64,000 nucleotides of DNA from Chlorogloeopsis sp. ULAP01 (GCF_030381805.1 NZ_JAUDRH010000005.1:186001-250000); one strand, 5' to 3'. Shown: positions 24,960 through 33,966, counted from the first letter of the stretch. Numbers and translations: made by a program. Notes: generated by a model not told the origin, from the letters alone.

Positions 24960-25934
24960 ATGGTTGAAGTTGCACAACAGAGCGTAAAACAAGCGACCTT
25001 GGATTCTAGCAATTCCGAATCCCAGAGCCGCAAACTTTCTGTACTGGCAGGAACATCCAAAGGGTTGTGGGTACTTGAATCTGAGCAACGAATTGAACTT
25101 GAAGGCTTCGATATTACCGCGATCGCTCCCAGTAATGATGGATTATGGGTGATCGCCAATCATAATTCAGTTTGGCAGCGCAACTTGAACGGCGAATGGC
25201 GCAAAGTCGCTTCGAGCGAAAACCTACGTTTGCATTGCCTTTTACCCGTTGATGACACCGTTTTAGTTGGCACCTCTGAAGCTCATTTGATGCGAGTTGT
25301 CGAAGGAAATATGCAAATTATCGACAGCTTTGAGCAGGCAGAGGGAAGGGACGAATGGTATACTCCTTGGGGTGGATTGCCGGATGTGCGATCGCTGGCA
25401 CAAGGTACATCGGGTGAACTCTACGCGAACATCCATGTGGGTGGAATCTTGCGTTCTCGTGATCAAGGAAAATCATGGCAACCAACCCTTGATATTCATG
25501 CCGATGTCCACGAAGTCAGAACCGTTGCCGATCGCCCTGGTTTGGTTCTAGCAGCGACGGCTCAAGGACTAGCTATAAGCCAAGATGGAGGAGACGATTG
25601 GAGCTTTGATCGAAAGAACCTCCATGCAATCTATGCACGGGCGATCAACCTCAGTGGAGACACCATTTTAATGAGTGTTTCGATGGGGCCAAATGGTAGT
25701 AAAGCAGCCCTCTATCGGCGATCGCTTGACCAGATGGGAACGTTTGAGAAGTGCGAGCAAGGACTGCCAGAATGGTTTTCAGACAATATCAATACGGGAT
25801 GCATTGCTACCTCAGGAAATATAGCAGGATTTGCAACTCGTGATGGGCAAATTTTTCTCTCAAATGATGCTGGCTTGACGTGGGAGGGGATTGCATCAGG
25901 TTTAGGACTGATTAACTGTCTGACTCTCATCTAA
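24960..25934 (+). CDS. Asp-box (BNR/sialidase-like) beta-propeller protein
   Basis: A 324-residue protein without signal peptide. Three Asp-box motifs of the S-x-D-x-G-x-x-W type are visible: SRDQGKSW, SQDGGDDW and SNDAGLTW. Repeated 'GTSKGLWVLE', 'AATAQGLAIS' and 'ATRDGQIFLS' strands indicate a six- or seven-bladed propeller similar to sialidase, VPS10 or Ycf48 folds. Sialidase catalytic residues are not evident, so a binding or assembly role is more likely than an enzyme. It is followed convergently by the fibrillin gene, and the Rieske oxygenase is next. Confidence 0.85.
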   Translation: MVEVAQQSVKQATLDSSNSESQSRKLSVLAGTSKGLWVLESEQRIELEGFDITAIAPSNDGLWVIANHNSVWQRNLNGEWRKVASSENLRLHCLLPVDDTVLVGTSEAHLMRVVEGNMQIIDSFEQAEGRDEWYTPWGGLPDVRSLAQGTSGELYANIHVGGILRSRDQGKSWQPTLDIHADVHEVRTVADRPGLVLAATAQGLAISQDGGDDWSFDRKNLHAIYARAINLSGDTILMSVSMGPNGSKAALYRRSLDQMGTFEKCEQGLPEWFSDNINTGCIATSGNIAGFATRDGQIFLSNDAGLTWEGIASGLGLINCLTLI

Positions 25935-25942
25935 TCTCGACA

Positions 25943-26689
25943 TTACTGCCGCTCACATACCAAGAATGTTCCCCGTTCCCCACGAGTAATCCGAAGTTCA
26001 TCATCAAGATAGAGAATTTCTAGACGACCTTTAGGCGATCGCTGCATGGTGAAACAAACTTCTCCAGTTTCTGGATTCATTGCTTGTGGAGGAACTAAAC
26101 CAAACATAAGCCAGAATAAAGCGGACTTGAATTTTTCTTGCCAACTTTTTTGTGAGGGTTGCTGCTGTCCAAAAACCGCTTGCCAATCGTTCATTTGATT
26201 TGAGTTTTGCGGCGCTAGAGTTCCTCCCGTAAATTTTACTTGTAGCAGGCGATCGCTAACCGGGTAACAGATGCCTTGATTGCGAACAATTCCAGCCAAC
26301 TTGGGAAGAGACTCGTCAATTGTCGTAAATTCCACAACAATATCGTGGCTGCGCTGTTCTCCTTCCAATAACAAGACAGGTTGTAGAACTCGGTCAATGA
26401 CCAATTTTAATCCTGTCGGTTGAAACATATTGAAGGCGAGCCGACCGAGGGTATAGGCAAACTTTCCATCTTCAAGTTGTTCCCCTCCTGGAAAATTTGG
26501 TGCGCTAATCAACAACCAATTACTATCCAGTAGGGTGCCACTATAGGCTGGTGCTTTCGTCGGGTTGAGAGGCTGGAGATTCTCAATCGCGTCAATTACG
26601 GCTTTGTCCTTGGTGCTGCCACCACAAGCAGCAAGCGCCTGACGCAAAGCTGTTTTAGCCGCTGTATATTTTCCCGTATCTACTGCCAT
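25943..26689 (-). CDS. PAP/fibrillin-family protein (plastid lipid-associated type)
   Basis: A 248-residue protein of the PAP_fibrillin family. Family features are the N-terminal helix YTAAKTALRQALAACGG, LNPTKAPAYSGTLLDSNWLLI, the lipocalin-like strands, and a C-terminal YLDDELRITRGERGTFLVCER. In plants and cyanobacteria these bind lipids and isoprenoids at thylakoids or plastoglobules and act in photoprotection. An extra block of about 45 residues (QNSNQMNDWQAVFGQQQ ...) lies before the last strands. It is divergent from the Rieske oxygenase gene, suggesting shared regulation. Confidence 0.9.
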   Translation of the reverse strand: MAVDTGKYTAAKTALRQALAACGGSTKDKAVIDAIENLQPLNPTKAPAYSGTLLDSNWLLISAPNFPGGEQLEDGKFAYTLGRLAFNMFQPTGLKLVIDRVLQPVLLLEGEQRSHDIVVEFTTIDESLPKLAGIVRNQGICYPVSDRLLQVKFTGGTLAPQNSNQMNDWQAVFGQQQPSQKSWQEKFKSALFWLMFGLVPPQAMNPETGEVCFTMQRSPKGRLEILYLDDELRITRGERGTFLVCERQ

Positions 26690-26825
26690 AGCGCCATCGG
26701 TTTTTTACTTCAACTGATGTTACTTTAGACCATTTCTAAGATTGAATGCGACTCACCAGTACCGTTCAAAAATTGTTACATTTTTTGTGGATAGGAAAAT
26801 AAAAAGATTTTTTACACCTCCCACC

Positions 26826-28259
26826 ATGTTCAACAGCGTTTTATCTCAACAGGATTCTCAACAAGCACTCACATCCCAAACCATAGCACCACAAGAGTTT
26901 CCTGCGGGTGGACTCGATCCAGACCGCTTTGAGTGGCAAGAAGTTTGGTATCCTGTCGCTTACGTTGAAGACCTAGACAAATCTCAGCTAACTCGCTTCA
27001 CCTTGCTAGAGCAGGACATTGTTTTGTGGTGGGACAAAAATGAACAGACGTGGCGAGCATTTGTAGACCAATGCCCACACCGTTTAGCGCCGCTTTCAGA
27101 AGGCAGAATTAACGAGTTAGGACAGCTAGAATGTCCTTATCATGGCTGGTCTTTTTCAGGAACCGGTCGGTGTGAACGTATCCCCCAACAAGCGGAAGGA
27201 ACAAAAGCAGAAGTTTCTGGGCGTGCCTGCGTGACTTCTATGCCCACCACTGTTCGTCAAGGGCTGTTGTTCGTTTATCCTGGTCGAGCAGAGAATGCGT
27301 CTAAAACTAAAGTTCCGATCGTCGAACCCCTCGAAGAAGATCCTGAAGGCTGGATTTGCCTCAATACCTTTCGAGACTTGCCCTATGATGCCCTGACGTT
27401 GATGGAAAACGTTCTCGATCCCAGCCATGTCCCTTACACGCACCACCGCACCGTTGGCAATCGGGCTAACGTGTCTGCTGTTGAATTGGAAGTCGTAGAA
27501 TCAGGGAAGTGGGGGTTTAAAGGGACTTGGGCAGAAGGGCCTCGCAAAGGAACTCTAGGGCGTCAGGATACTACCTTCATTGCTCCTGGACTGATGTGGC
27601 ACGACCTCACCTCCAAGCAGTTTGGCAGAACTTTGACAGTGGTCTACGCAACTCCGATTCGTAAGGGAGAATGTCGGTTATTTGCCCGCTTTCCCTTCAA
27701 GTTCTCCTCCAAATTGCCGGGACTATTTCTCAAGCTGACTCCGCGCTGGTACTCACACATTGGACAAAATAACGTCCTGGAAGACGATCAGATTTTTCTG
27801 CATTACCAACAACGGTATCTCGAACAACGAGGCGGCAGTGCCAACTTTACTAAGGCGTTTTATTTGCCGACCAAAGCCGACCTTTTCGTATTTCAATTGC
27901 GTTCCTGGGTGAAACAATATCATGCTGAACCCTTCCCAGGAAAGATTCTTCCACCGCCACTGCCTAAAGAAGCTCTACTAGACAGGTATCATTCCCACAC
28001 GAAAAAATGCAGCAGTTGCCGTACTGCCTTGATCAACTTGCAACGGTTGAGGATGGGAGTAGCTGTAGTGGCAGCATTGGTTTGGGGGCTACTTCCCCTA
28101 TTGGTGTTGATTCAGGGTCAGGTATCTATCATCACTGCTACCATTTCCAGCTTGGCTGTTGTTAGTGGTGCATTGATTTGGTTTGGTTTGGGCAAGTTGG
28201 AGCGACAGTTTTACCAAGGGCGAGAAGTCCCGCCCAGAAATTTGCCAGAGAAAAAATAG
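26826..28259 (+). CDS. Rieske [2Fe-2S] oxygenase of the pheophorbide a oxygenase (PaO/LLS1) type
   Basis: ATG at 26826 (MFNSVLS) is chosen over a TTG at 26742; it gives 477 residues. The Rieske centre is Cys83-x-His85-x17-Cys103-x2-His106 (CPHR ... CPYHGW). Mononuclear-iron ligands are expected in the ENVLDPSHVPYTHH block. A PaO-type C-terminal domain carries the CxxC motif (KKCSSCRTAL), and two membrane helices follow (VAVVAALVWGLLPLLVL, ISSLAVVSGALIWFGLG). Plant relatives (PaO, PTC52, TIC55) are chlorophyll-catabolite or envelope oxygenases that accept electrons from ferredoxin or thioredoxin partners. The exact substrate here is open. Confidence 0.9.
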   Translation: MFNSVLSQQDSQQALTSQTIAPQEFPAGGLDPDRFEWQEVWYPVAYVEDLDKSQLTRFTLLEQDIVLWWDKNEQTWRAFVDQCPHRLAPLSEGRINELGQLECPYHGWSFSGTGRCERIPQQAEGTKAEVSGRACVTSMPTTVRQGLLFVYPGRAENASKTKVPIVEPLEEDPEGWICLNTFRDLPYDALTLMENVLDPSHVPYTHHRTVGNRANVSAVELEVVESGKWGFKGTWAEGPRKGTLGRQDTTFIAPGLMWHDLTSKQFGRTLTVVYATPIRKGECRLFARFPFKFSSKLPGLFLKLTPRWYSHIGQNNVLEDDQIFLHYQQRYLEQRGGSANFTKAFYLPTKADLFVFQLRSWVKQYHAEPFPGKILPPPLPKEALLDRYHSHTKKCSSCRTALINLQRLRMGVAVVAALVWGLLPLLVLIQGQVSIITATISSLAVVSGALIWFGLGKLERQFYQGREVPPRNLPEKK

Positions 28260-28318
28260 AAGAATTTTTGTCAAAATCTTTGTGGTGGCAACTGATTGAA
28301 GTAGATTGAAAATCTCAA

Positions 28319-28421
28319 ATATCTAGGACTTACGCAAAATCTCTCTAAAATCCTCTTGACTCTGTTGTCTTTGCGTTCTCTGCGGTTCATTATTCCATAA
28401 CTCGTACGTAAGTCCTGATAT
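28319..28421. mobile_element. MITE with AGGACTTACG terminal inverted repeats, copy 1
   Basis: Ends ATATCTAGGACTTACG and CGTAAGTCCTGATAT are inverted repeats (15 bp with a single-base indel) around about 72 bases without coding capacity. Degenerate copies are at 14229-14304 and 33890-33966. It lies between the Rieske oxygenase and the APH-like gene. The autonomous partner is not in the window. Confidence 0.8.
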
Positions 28422-28467
28422 TGTAAGTATATCCGTCCGCCATTTTGGAAGATGATTAAAGGTGCCT

Positions 28468-29379
28468 ATGACTTCTGGCAAAATGCATGTTGACGAAGTA
28501 GACACCAACACATCACTCGTGAGCCGATTGCTCGCATCCCAGTTCCCGCAATGGGCCGACCTTCCCATCGAGCCAGTTCAGTCCGCTGGCACAGACAATG
28601 CGGTCTATCGTCTCGGTAATGATATGGCTGTGCGGCTACCCCGTATCCATTGGGCTATCGCTCAGGTGGAGAAGGAGCACCATTGGTTGCCGAGACTTGC
28701 CTCTTTCCTACCGCTTACTATCCCCATTCCGCTCGCGAAGGGCGAACCTAGTGAGGGCTACCCCTGGCAGTGGTCAGTCTATCGGTGGCTCGAAGGTGAG
28801 AGCGCGACGATGGAGTGCATTGCCAATCCACGCCAGGCGGCAACTGATCTGGCGCAATTCATCGCAGATCTGCAAAGGATCGATACCACAGGCGGACCGC
28901 TCGCTGTGGACAATAACTTGCGCGGCATTCCTCTAGCGATGCGAGACACGTACACCCGCGAGGCGATCGCAGCCCTAGATGGCATGATCGATACCGATGC
29001 AGCAATTATAGTGTGGGAAGACGCCCTTCAGGCACCCGAATGGGATCGCGCACCTGTCTGGTTTCACGGAGACTTGCTACCTGGAAACCTGCTGGTCGAA
29101 GGAGGACGCTTAAGTGCCGTAATCGACTTTGGAGGTCTGGGTGTGGGAGATCCCGCCTGCGACTTGATGATCGCATGGGGATTGTTCTCAGGTGAGAGCC
29201 GGGACGTGTTCCGCGTAGCACTAGGGATCGATGACGCGACGTGGGCGCGAGGTCGTGGCCACGCACTGTCCCAAGCGGTAATCTTCATCCCATACTACTT
29301 GAACACCAACCCTGTGGGAGTCAGCAACGCCCGACGCACGATCAATGCAGTTCTTGCTGACTATTGGGCGAGCAATTGA
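28468..29379 (+). CDS. Aminoglycoside phosphotransferase (APH)-family kinase
   Basis: A 303-residue protein from the ATG at 28468 (a GTG two codons upstream and an ATG five codons downstream also exist). The APH/choline-kinase fold is shown by the nucleotide-binding-lobe segment TDNAVYRLGNDMAVRLPR, the Brenner motif HGDLLPGNLL (His200, Asp202) and the metal-binding VIDFGGLGVGDPACDLM. The gene is visibly richer in G+C than its neighbours, with CGC/GCG/GAC-type codons, and is bordered by a MITE on its left, so recent transfer is likely. Family members phosphorylate aminoglycosides, macrolides or small metabolites; resistance is not shown. Confidence 0.88.
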   Translation: MTSGKMHVDEVDTNTSLVSRLLASQFPQWADLPIEPVQSAGTDNAVYRLGNDMAVRLPRIHWAIAQVEKEHHWLPRLASFLPLTIPIPLAKGEPSEGYPWQWSVYRWLEGESATMECIANPRQAATDLAQFIADLQRIDTTGGPLAVDNNLRGIPLAMRDTYTREAIAALDGMIDTDAAIIVWEDALQAPEWDRAPVWFHGDLLPGNLLVEGGRLSAVIDFGGLGVGDPACDLMIAWGLFSGESRDVFRVALGIDDATWARGRGHALSQAVIFIPYYLNTNPVGVSNARRTINAVLADYWASN

Positions 29380-29515
29380 GGAAGCCTGCAAAGCAGATGT
29401 CTTTGAGTAGTCTGAATTCACATAACAATGGCTTGCATCGGATGCTTTTCCGGACGGGGCTTGCGAGGGCAATCACTCTCACAGGCTCTTGATAGGTTTA
29501 AAAGCTTTATTAAAG

Positions 29516-31675
29516 TTAACAATCTAATTCACCAAACTTAGGACTCCACCAGCCTTTTTGCGTACTAAAGTAAGCCACATCCTTATGTTTTTTATCCTGA
29601 CGGGACTCTTGAGCAGAACACCGTAGCATTGTCTTGTTCTGTCCCTCTTTGACGTAACTGTACTCTTCTAAAGGCTTTTTACACACTGGGCAGGGATATG
29701 AAGTTAGCTTCACTGGAGGTGTTTGCGGATTTTTATCTCTGCTTTCTTTGTTTCGAGGTAGTTCCCACTTTTTGTTGAGTTCGTTCCAAAATAGGACGGT
29801 ATTTTCACACCCACTGACACATTTGAGGAAGTATTTCTTTTTAACTTTAGTACTCTTAATTTTGGCTAGAAAGTTGTTGCAATGAGGGCAGCGAGTTCTA
29901 GAAGTTTCATATTTGCGTTCCACTGGAGAAGCTTTAGCTGTATCTGATGTGAAAACCACGGTTTTTGCTTTTGTTAAAGCTGGTGCAAAGTAATTCTGAT
30001 TCCAGGTTGTTAAGTAGTGCTGCCACCCCTGTTTTCCAAGAGCGATCGCATCGAGGGCATCTTCCATCTTGGCTGTGAATTCTGCCTCCAGCAGATCTGG
30101 CAATGCCTTCTGTAAAAAAGCATCGACTTCTAATCCCAAATCCGTTGGCTGTAAATTGTCTTTTGTTAACTGCACGTAACCCCGCTTCTTGAGGGTTGCA
30201 ACAGTTGGAGCATAGGTACTGGGACGCCCTATTCCTTTGCGCTCCATGAGTTGCACTAGTTTCGGCTCACTGTAACGGGGTGGGGGTTGTGTCTGTTTTT
30301 TCTCATGGGCTGCATTTTCCAGGGTTAAGGCTTGTCCCTGCTGCAATAGTGGTAAAACTGTATCCTTACTGAGGTTGTTCCAGTAGCGAGCATAACCGTA
30401 GAATTCTACTACTTGACCTCTCGCTTGCCATAATAGCTGTCCAGATTGAGCGATAACTTGAGTTTTACGCAGCCGGGCAGAGCAGCATTGAGAGGCGATC
30501 GCTCGTTTCCAAATCATGACGTACAAATTGAATTCATCAGCAGGCAATTCTTGCCGCAATTGGGCTGAGGGACGAAAAACATCTGTGGGGCGGATCGCCT
30601 CATGGGCTTCTTGAGCAGTTTTAGCACTGCGGTGCTTGGCAAGTTTTTGCGGTACGTTCTGCGGATCGTTTTGTTCCAACCACTGCCGCGCACTCTTGAC
30701 AAACTCAGGACTCAACATGACTGAGTCTGTGCGCATATATGTAATTAACCCTGCCTCATACAGCTTTTGGGCGAGAAGCATAGTTTTGTCTGGAGTGAAT
30801 TTGAGCTTTGAACCAGCAGCTTGCTGGAGAGTGGAAGTCGTGAAGGGTGGAGGTGGTTGGCGATGAACAGTTTTTCCTTCAATCTGAATAATTTGATGAG
30901 GATAGCGCCGTGCTTCTTCAACTAACCTGGTTGCCTCTGCTTCCGAAAGCACACGCTTAGACTCTGGTGTTTCTGTGTTGTTTGCAGCTGCATCATCATG
31001 GGTTTCTGTTTCTTGTTCTGGTGCTTCTTGTGGAGAATTCGCCGTACCTTTGTAAAAAGCCCGGAACCCCTCGGCATAATCTACCCAAACACTCCAGTAG
31101 TCTTGAGGGACAAAAGTTTGAATTTCCCTCTCCCGTTGGCAAATCAGGTGTAAGGTGGCGCTTTGGACTCTGCCGACACTTTTAGCACCATTGTTTAACG
31201 CCCAAACTAATGGACTTCCTTTGTAACCTACTAACTTATCCAGACAATCTCGGCATAATCCCGCGCCGATTAAGTTAAAGTCAAGCTTCCTGGGATTGGC
31301 GATCGCTCCTCGAACCGCCGATGCTGTAATTTCAGAATAGACAACTCGTTTTGGTTCCCTCAATCCCAGTACTTCCTTCAGATGCCAAGCAATAGTTTCT
31401 CCCTCCCGATCTGGATCGGTTGCTAAGACAACTTCATCAACTTGCTTAACCGCAGCTTTTAGTTGCTGGATAGTTTCTTTCGAGCGTTGATCACGAGGTA
31501 TATAATTGCATCGCACACTACTGCCCTCCATGATGAACCCCAGCGAATCCTCACCTTCATCGCTGAGTTCTCGAATGTGTCCGCAACTAGCACGAACAAT
31601 CCAATCAGAACCAAGGATTTGACTGAGTTTTTTGACTTTACCAGGAGATTCAACCACTAGAAGGCGTTTGGGCAT
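29516..31675 (-). CDS. topA: DNA topoisomerase I (type IA)
   Basis: A 719-residue topoisomerase. The N-terminal Toprim domain has VESPGKVKKL and the acidic ATDPDREGETIAWHL. The nucleophile is Tyr313 in GLITYMRTDS. The C-terminal part carries the segment MERKGIGRPSTYAP and two zinc-ribbon-like modules (CPHC ... CVSGC; CPVC ... C). An Asp/Glu-rich insertion of about 25 residues lies before HRQPPPPFTTSTLQ. It is shorter than the main cyanobacterial TopA as I recall it, so it may be a second type IA enzyme. The promoter region is shared with the divergent nuclease-like gene and contains LexA-box-like palindromes. Confidence 0.93.
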   Translation of the reverse strand: MPKRLLVVESPGKVKKLSQILGSDWIVRASCGHIRELSDEGEDSLGFIMEGSSVRCNYIPRDQRSKETIQQLKAAVKQVDEVVLATDPDREGETIAWHLKEVLGLREPKRVVYSEITASAVRGAIANPRKLDFNLIGAGLCRDCLDKLVGYKGSPLVWALNNGAKSVGRVQSATLHLICQREREIQTFVPQDYWSVWVDYAEGFRAFYKGTANSPQEAPEQETETHDDAAANNTETPESKRVLSEAEATRLVEEARRYPHQIIQIEGKTVHRQPPPPFTTSTLQQAAGSKLKFTPDKTMLLAQKLYEAGLITYMRTDSVMLSPEFVKSARQWLEQNDPQNVPQKLAKHRSAKTAQEAHEAIRPTDVFRPSAQLRQELPADEFNLYVMIWKRAIASQCCSARLRKTQVIAQSGQLLWQARGQVVEFYGYARYWNNLSKDTVLPLLQQGQALTLENAAHEKKQTQPPPRYSEPKLVQLMERKGIGRPSTYAPTVATLKKRGYVQLTKDNLQPTDLGLEVDAFLQKALPDLLEAEFTAKMEDALDAIALGKQGWQHYLTTWNQNYFAPALTKAKTVVFTSDTAKASPVERKYETSRTRCPHCNNFLAKIKSTKVKKKYFLKCVSGCENTVLFWNELNKKWELPRNKESRDKNPQTPPVKLTSYPCPVCKKPLEEYSYVKEGQNKTMLRCSAQESRQDKKHKDVAYFSTQKGWWSPKFGELDC

Positions 31676-31728
31676 AGCACTTACTTGTTAAATGCTTGAT
31701 AACAAAGGCAATTTTTTATCATACATTT

Positions 31729-31742
31729 AGTATATATGTACT
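31729..31742. promoter_or_regulatory. LexA-box-like site, one mismatch
   Basis: AGTATATATGTACT differs from the cyanobacterial LexA box RGTACNNNDGTWCB at one position (T for C in the first half). It lies 54 bases upstream of the topoisomerase start codon. Confidence 0.45.
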
Positions 31743-31793
31743 AAAATTATTGCGAGTTGTCCAGATTCCCCTGTTTACACTTTGTTCTTCTGT

Positions 31794-31807
31794 AGTACAA
31801 TTGTACT
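31794..31807. promoter_or_regulatory. Putative LexA (SOS) box
   Basis: AGTACAATTGTACT is a perfect 14-bp palindrome and fits every position of the cyanobacterial LexA box RGTACNNNDGTWCB described for Anabaena. It lies between the divergent topoisomerase (31675) and PD-(D/E)XK-like (31973) genes, 118 bases and 165 bases from their starts. Confidence 0.6.
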
Positions 31808-31972
31808 GTACTGGTGAAATCGCCGAAGTCAAAACACTCATGTAGTAGGATGCTTCTTGTTTTTGACTGGAAGCATCTTTCTATTTACAGACAATTAGTA
31901 TAAAACCAGAGTTTAGTGTATACCAAACAACAATACATTTGTACCAATAATTGTAATAGTAGAAGTAGAGTT

Positions 31973-32470
31973 ATGACTTACAGCTACAGCATGGATGATA
32001 CAGTGCAAGTAGCCAAGCAAGCCGCTTGTGACATTGAAGCATGGTTGTGGGGTAAGCCGGAAACTATCAATGTTACAAATGTAGAGCATGACCCAGATTA
32101 CCAGCGCAGAGATGTTGACTTGGTTTGGACAACGAGAACTGGCGATATCCTGATTGAAGTAAAGGGCGATCGGTGGAACAAAACTCGAAACTTTTTCTTT
32201 GAAACCCACAGCAATCTAGAGAAGGGAAACCCCGGTTGCTTCATGTACACAGAAGCGCAGTTTATCTTTTACTACTTCGTCAATACTTGTCAACTGTACC
32301 AATTACCGATGCCAAAGACGCGGGAGTGGTTTTTGATTACCATGCGCCGTTTTCAGGAACGTTCGACGATAACACCAGTGGGGAATAGCTATTACACTAC
32401 TGTAGGGCGACTTGTGCCAGTGACAACGGTGATGTTGGAAGTGCCGGGTGTGAAAATGGAGCAGTTGTAA
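31973..32470 (+). CDS. PD-(D/E)XK nuclease-like protein
   Basis: A 165-residue protein from the ATG at 31973 (an upstream in-frame GTG at 31916 is less likely). The segment RRDVDLVWTTRTGDILIEVKGDR carries Asp49-x12-Glu62-Val-Lys64, the D...ExK arrangement of restriction-endonuclease-fold nucleases. The rest includes an aromatic-rich stretch (FMYTEAQFIFYYFVNTCQLYQLP) that could support dimerisation. I do not know its function; a DNA-repair or single-strand nuclease role is inferred from the fold and the LexA-like site upstream. No methyltransferase or restriction partner is nearby. Confidence 0.7.
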   Translation: MTYSYSMDDTVQVAKQAACDIEAWLWGKPETINVTNVEHDPDYQRRDVDLVWTTRTGDILIEVKGDRWNKTRNFFFETHSNLEKGNPGCFMYTEAQFIFYYFVNTCQLYQLPMPKTREWFLITMRRFQERSTITPVGNSYYTTVGRLVPVTTVMLEVPGVKMEQL

Positions 32471-32546
32471 AAGATAAGTTTTCACAAAGGTTGTTTTCTC
32501 TGGCAACTGCCAAGCCCGGTGGGCATTGCCCACCGCAACTTTGACT

Positions 32547-33782
32547 CTACACCTTAAACTTCTCGGTAATGCGTTTCATTGCCTCTTCGACATTCTCCCG
32601 GCTGTTAAATGCGGAAATGCGGAAGTAGCCTTCACCCGCAGCCCCAAAGCCTGAACCAGGTGTACCTACAACATTGCAAGTATGCAGCAATTTATCAAAG
32701 AAATCCCAGCTAGAAAGACTATTAGGTGTTTTCACCCAAACGTAAGGAGCATTTACACCACCATATACAGCTAATCCGGCTGCTGTTAGTTGCTCACGGA
32801 TAATTTTGGCGTTTTCCAGATAAAAGCTAACTAATGCCTGGGTTTGCGCCTGTCCTGCTTCAGAATAAACTGCTTCAGCCCCGCGTTGCACAATGTAGGA
32901 CACGCCATTGAATTTAGTAGATTGGCGGCGATTCCAAAGTTTCCACAACTCGACATCGGAACCATCAGCGGCTTTGGCTGTGAGGTTCTTAGGTACAACC
33001 GTTAAGGCGCAGCGAGTTCCGGTAAATCCGGCATTTTTAGAGAAAGAACGAAACTCGATCGCACACTCTCTTGCTCCTTCTATTTCGTAGATAGAGTGTG
33101 GAATCGATGGATCGGTAATAAAGGCTTCGTAAGCTGCATCAAAGAAAATAATTGAGTTATTAGCTCTAGCATAGTCTACCCATGCTTTGAGGTGTTCTTT
33201 GGTGGCGGTTGCACCAGTGGGGTTATTGGGGAAACACAAGTAAATTAAATCGACTTTCTGCGAGGGAATTGTCGAGGTGAAGTTATTTTCTGCTGTAATT
33301 GGCAGATAAACTAAGCCCTCAAATTCGCCTTTATCGTTGGCTTTCCCAGTATTTCCCGTCATAACATTAGTGTCTACATATACAGGATAAACCGGGTCTG
33401 TAACGGCAATGGTGTTATCGTGACCAAAGATTTCTAGAATATTGCCAGTGTCGCATTTAGAACCATCAGATACAAAGATTTCCGAAGCATCAATTTCGCA
33501 TCCCCGTGCTTGGAAGTCGTATTTGGCGATTTTCTCCCGCAACCAAGCATAACCTTGCTCTGGGCCGTAGCCTTTAAAAGTAGCGCGATCGCCCATTTCT
33601 TCCACAGCTTTAATCATCGCTGTGCGGCAAGCTTCTGGTAGTGGTTCGGTGACATCACCAATTCCCAAGCGGATGATTTTGGCATCTGGATTCGCCTCAG
33701 CAAAGGCATTAACTCGTCGCGCAATTTCGGGAAACAGGTAACCTGCTTTGAGCTTCAAGTAGTTGTCGTTAATCGTTGCCAT
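32547..33782 (-). CDS. dapL: LL-diaminopimelate aminotransferase
   Basis: A 411-residue class I/II PLP aminotransferase of the DapL type, making LL-diaminopimelate directly from tetrahydrodipicolinate in the lysine and peptidoglycan pathway of cyanobacteria, plants and chlamydiae. DapL features are the start MATINDNYLKLKAGYLFPEI, IRLGIGDVTEPLP, FVSDGSKCDTGNI, the PNNPTG motif (185-190) and the PLP Lys249 in SFSKNAGFTGTRC. The length matches the family. Single gene with its own promoter region. Confidence 0.96.
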   Translation of the reverse strand: MATINDNYLKLKAGYLFPEIARRVNAFAEANPDAKIIRLGIGDVTEPLPEACRTAMIKAVEEMGDRATFKGYGPEQGYAWLREKIAKYDFQARGCEIDASEIFVSDGSKCDTGNILEIFGHDNTIAVTDPVYPVYVDTNVMTGNTGKANDKGEFEGLVYLPITAENNFTSTIPSQKVDLIYLCFPNNPTGATATKEHLKAWVDYARANNSIIFFDAAYEAFITDPSIPHSIYEIEGARECAIEFRSFSKNAGFTGTRCALTVVPKNLTAKAADGSDVELWKLWNRRQSTKFNGVSYIVQRGAEAVYSEAGQAQTQALVSFYLENAKIIREQLTAAGLAVYGGVNAPYVWVKTPNSLSSWDFFDKLLHTCNVVGTPGSGFGAAGEGYFRISAFNSRENVEEAMKRITEKFKV

Positions 33783-33889
33783 AGTAGATTGTGAAAAACG
33801 CCCTAGATAAAACAGCTTACTGCTAATTGATATGGGCGATACCTTTATTGCTTATTACTATCGAATAAAAGATATTGATTCTCAAATTC

Positions 33890-33966
33890 AGGACTTACAA
33901 AAATCACTCTCTAACTGTTTTCCCCGTGTTCTCTGTGTCTGGAGTGGTTTTATTCTTCCGTAATTG
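33890..33966. mobile_element. Degenerate MITE, copy 3 (AGGACTTACG family)
   Basis: Starts AGGACTTACAAAAATC and resembles the 28319-28421 element through GTTCTCTG ... TTATTCTTCCGTAATT, but the right terminal repeat is lost. It lies in the promoter region of dapL. Confidence 0.5.

Noticed and set aside
29380..29515. Possible integron attC site after the APH-like gene
   Set aside because: The core sites RYYYAAC/GTTRRRY are not present in the right arrangement.
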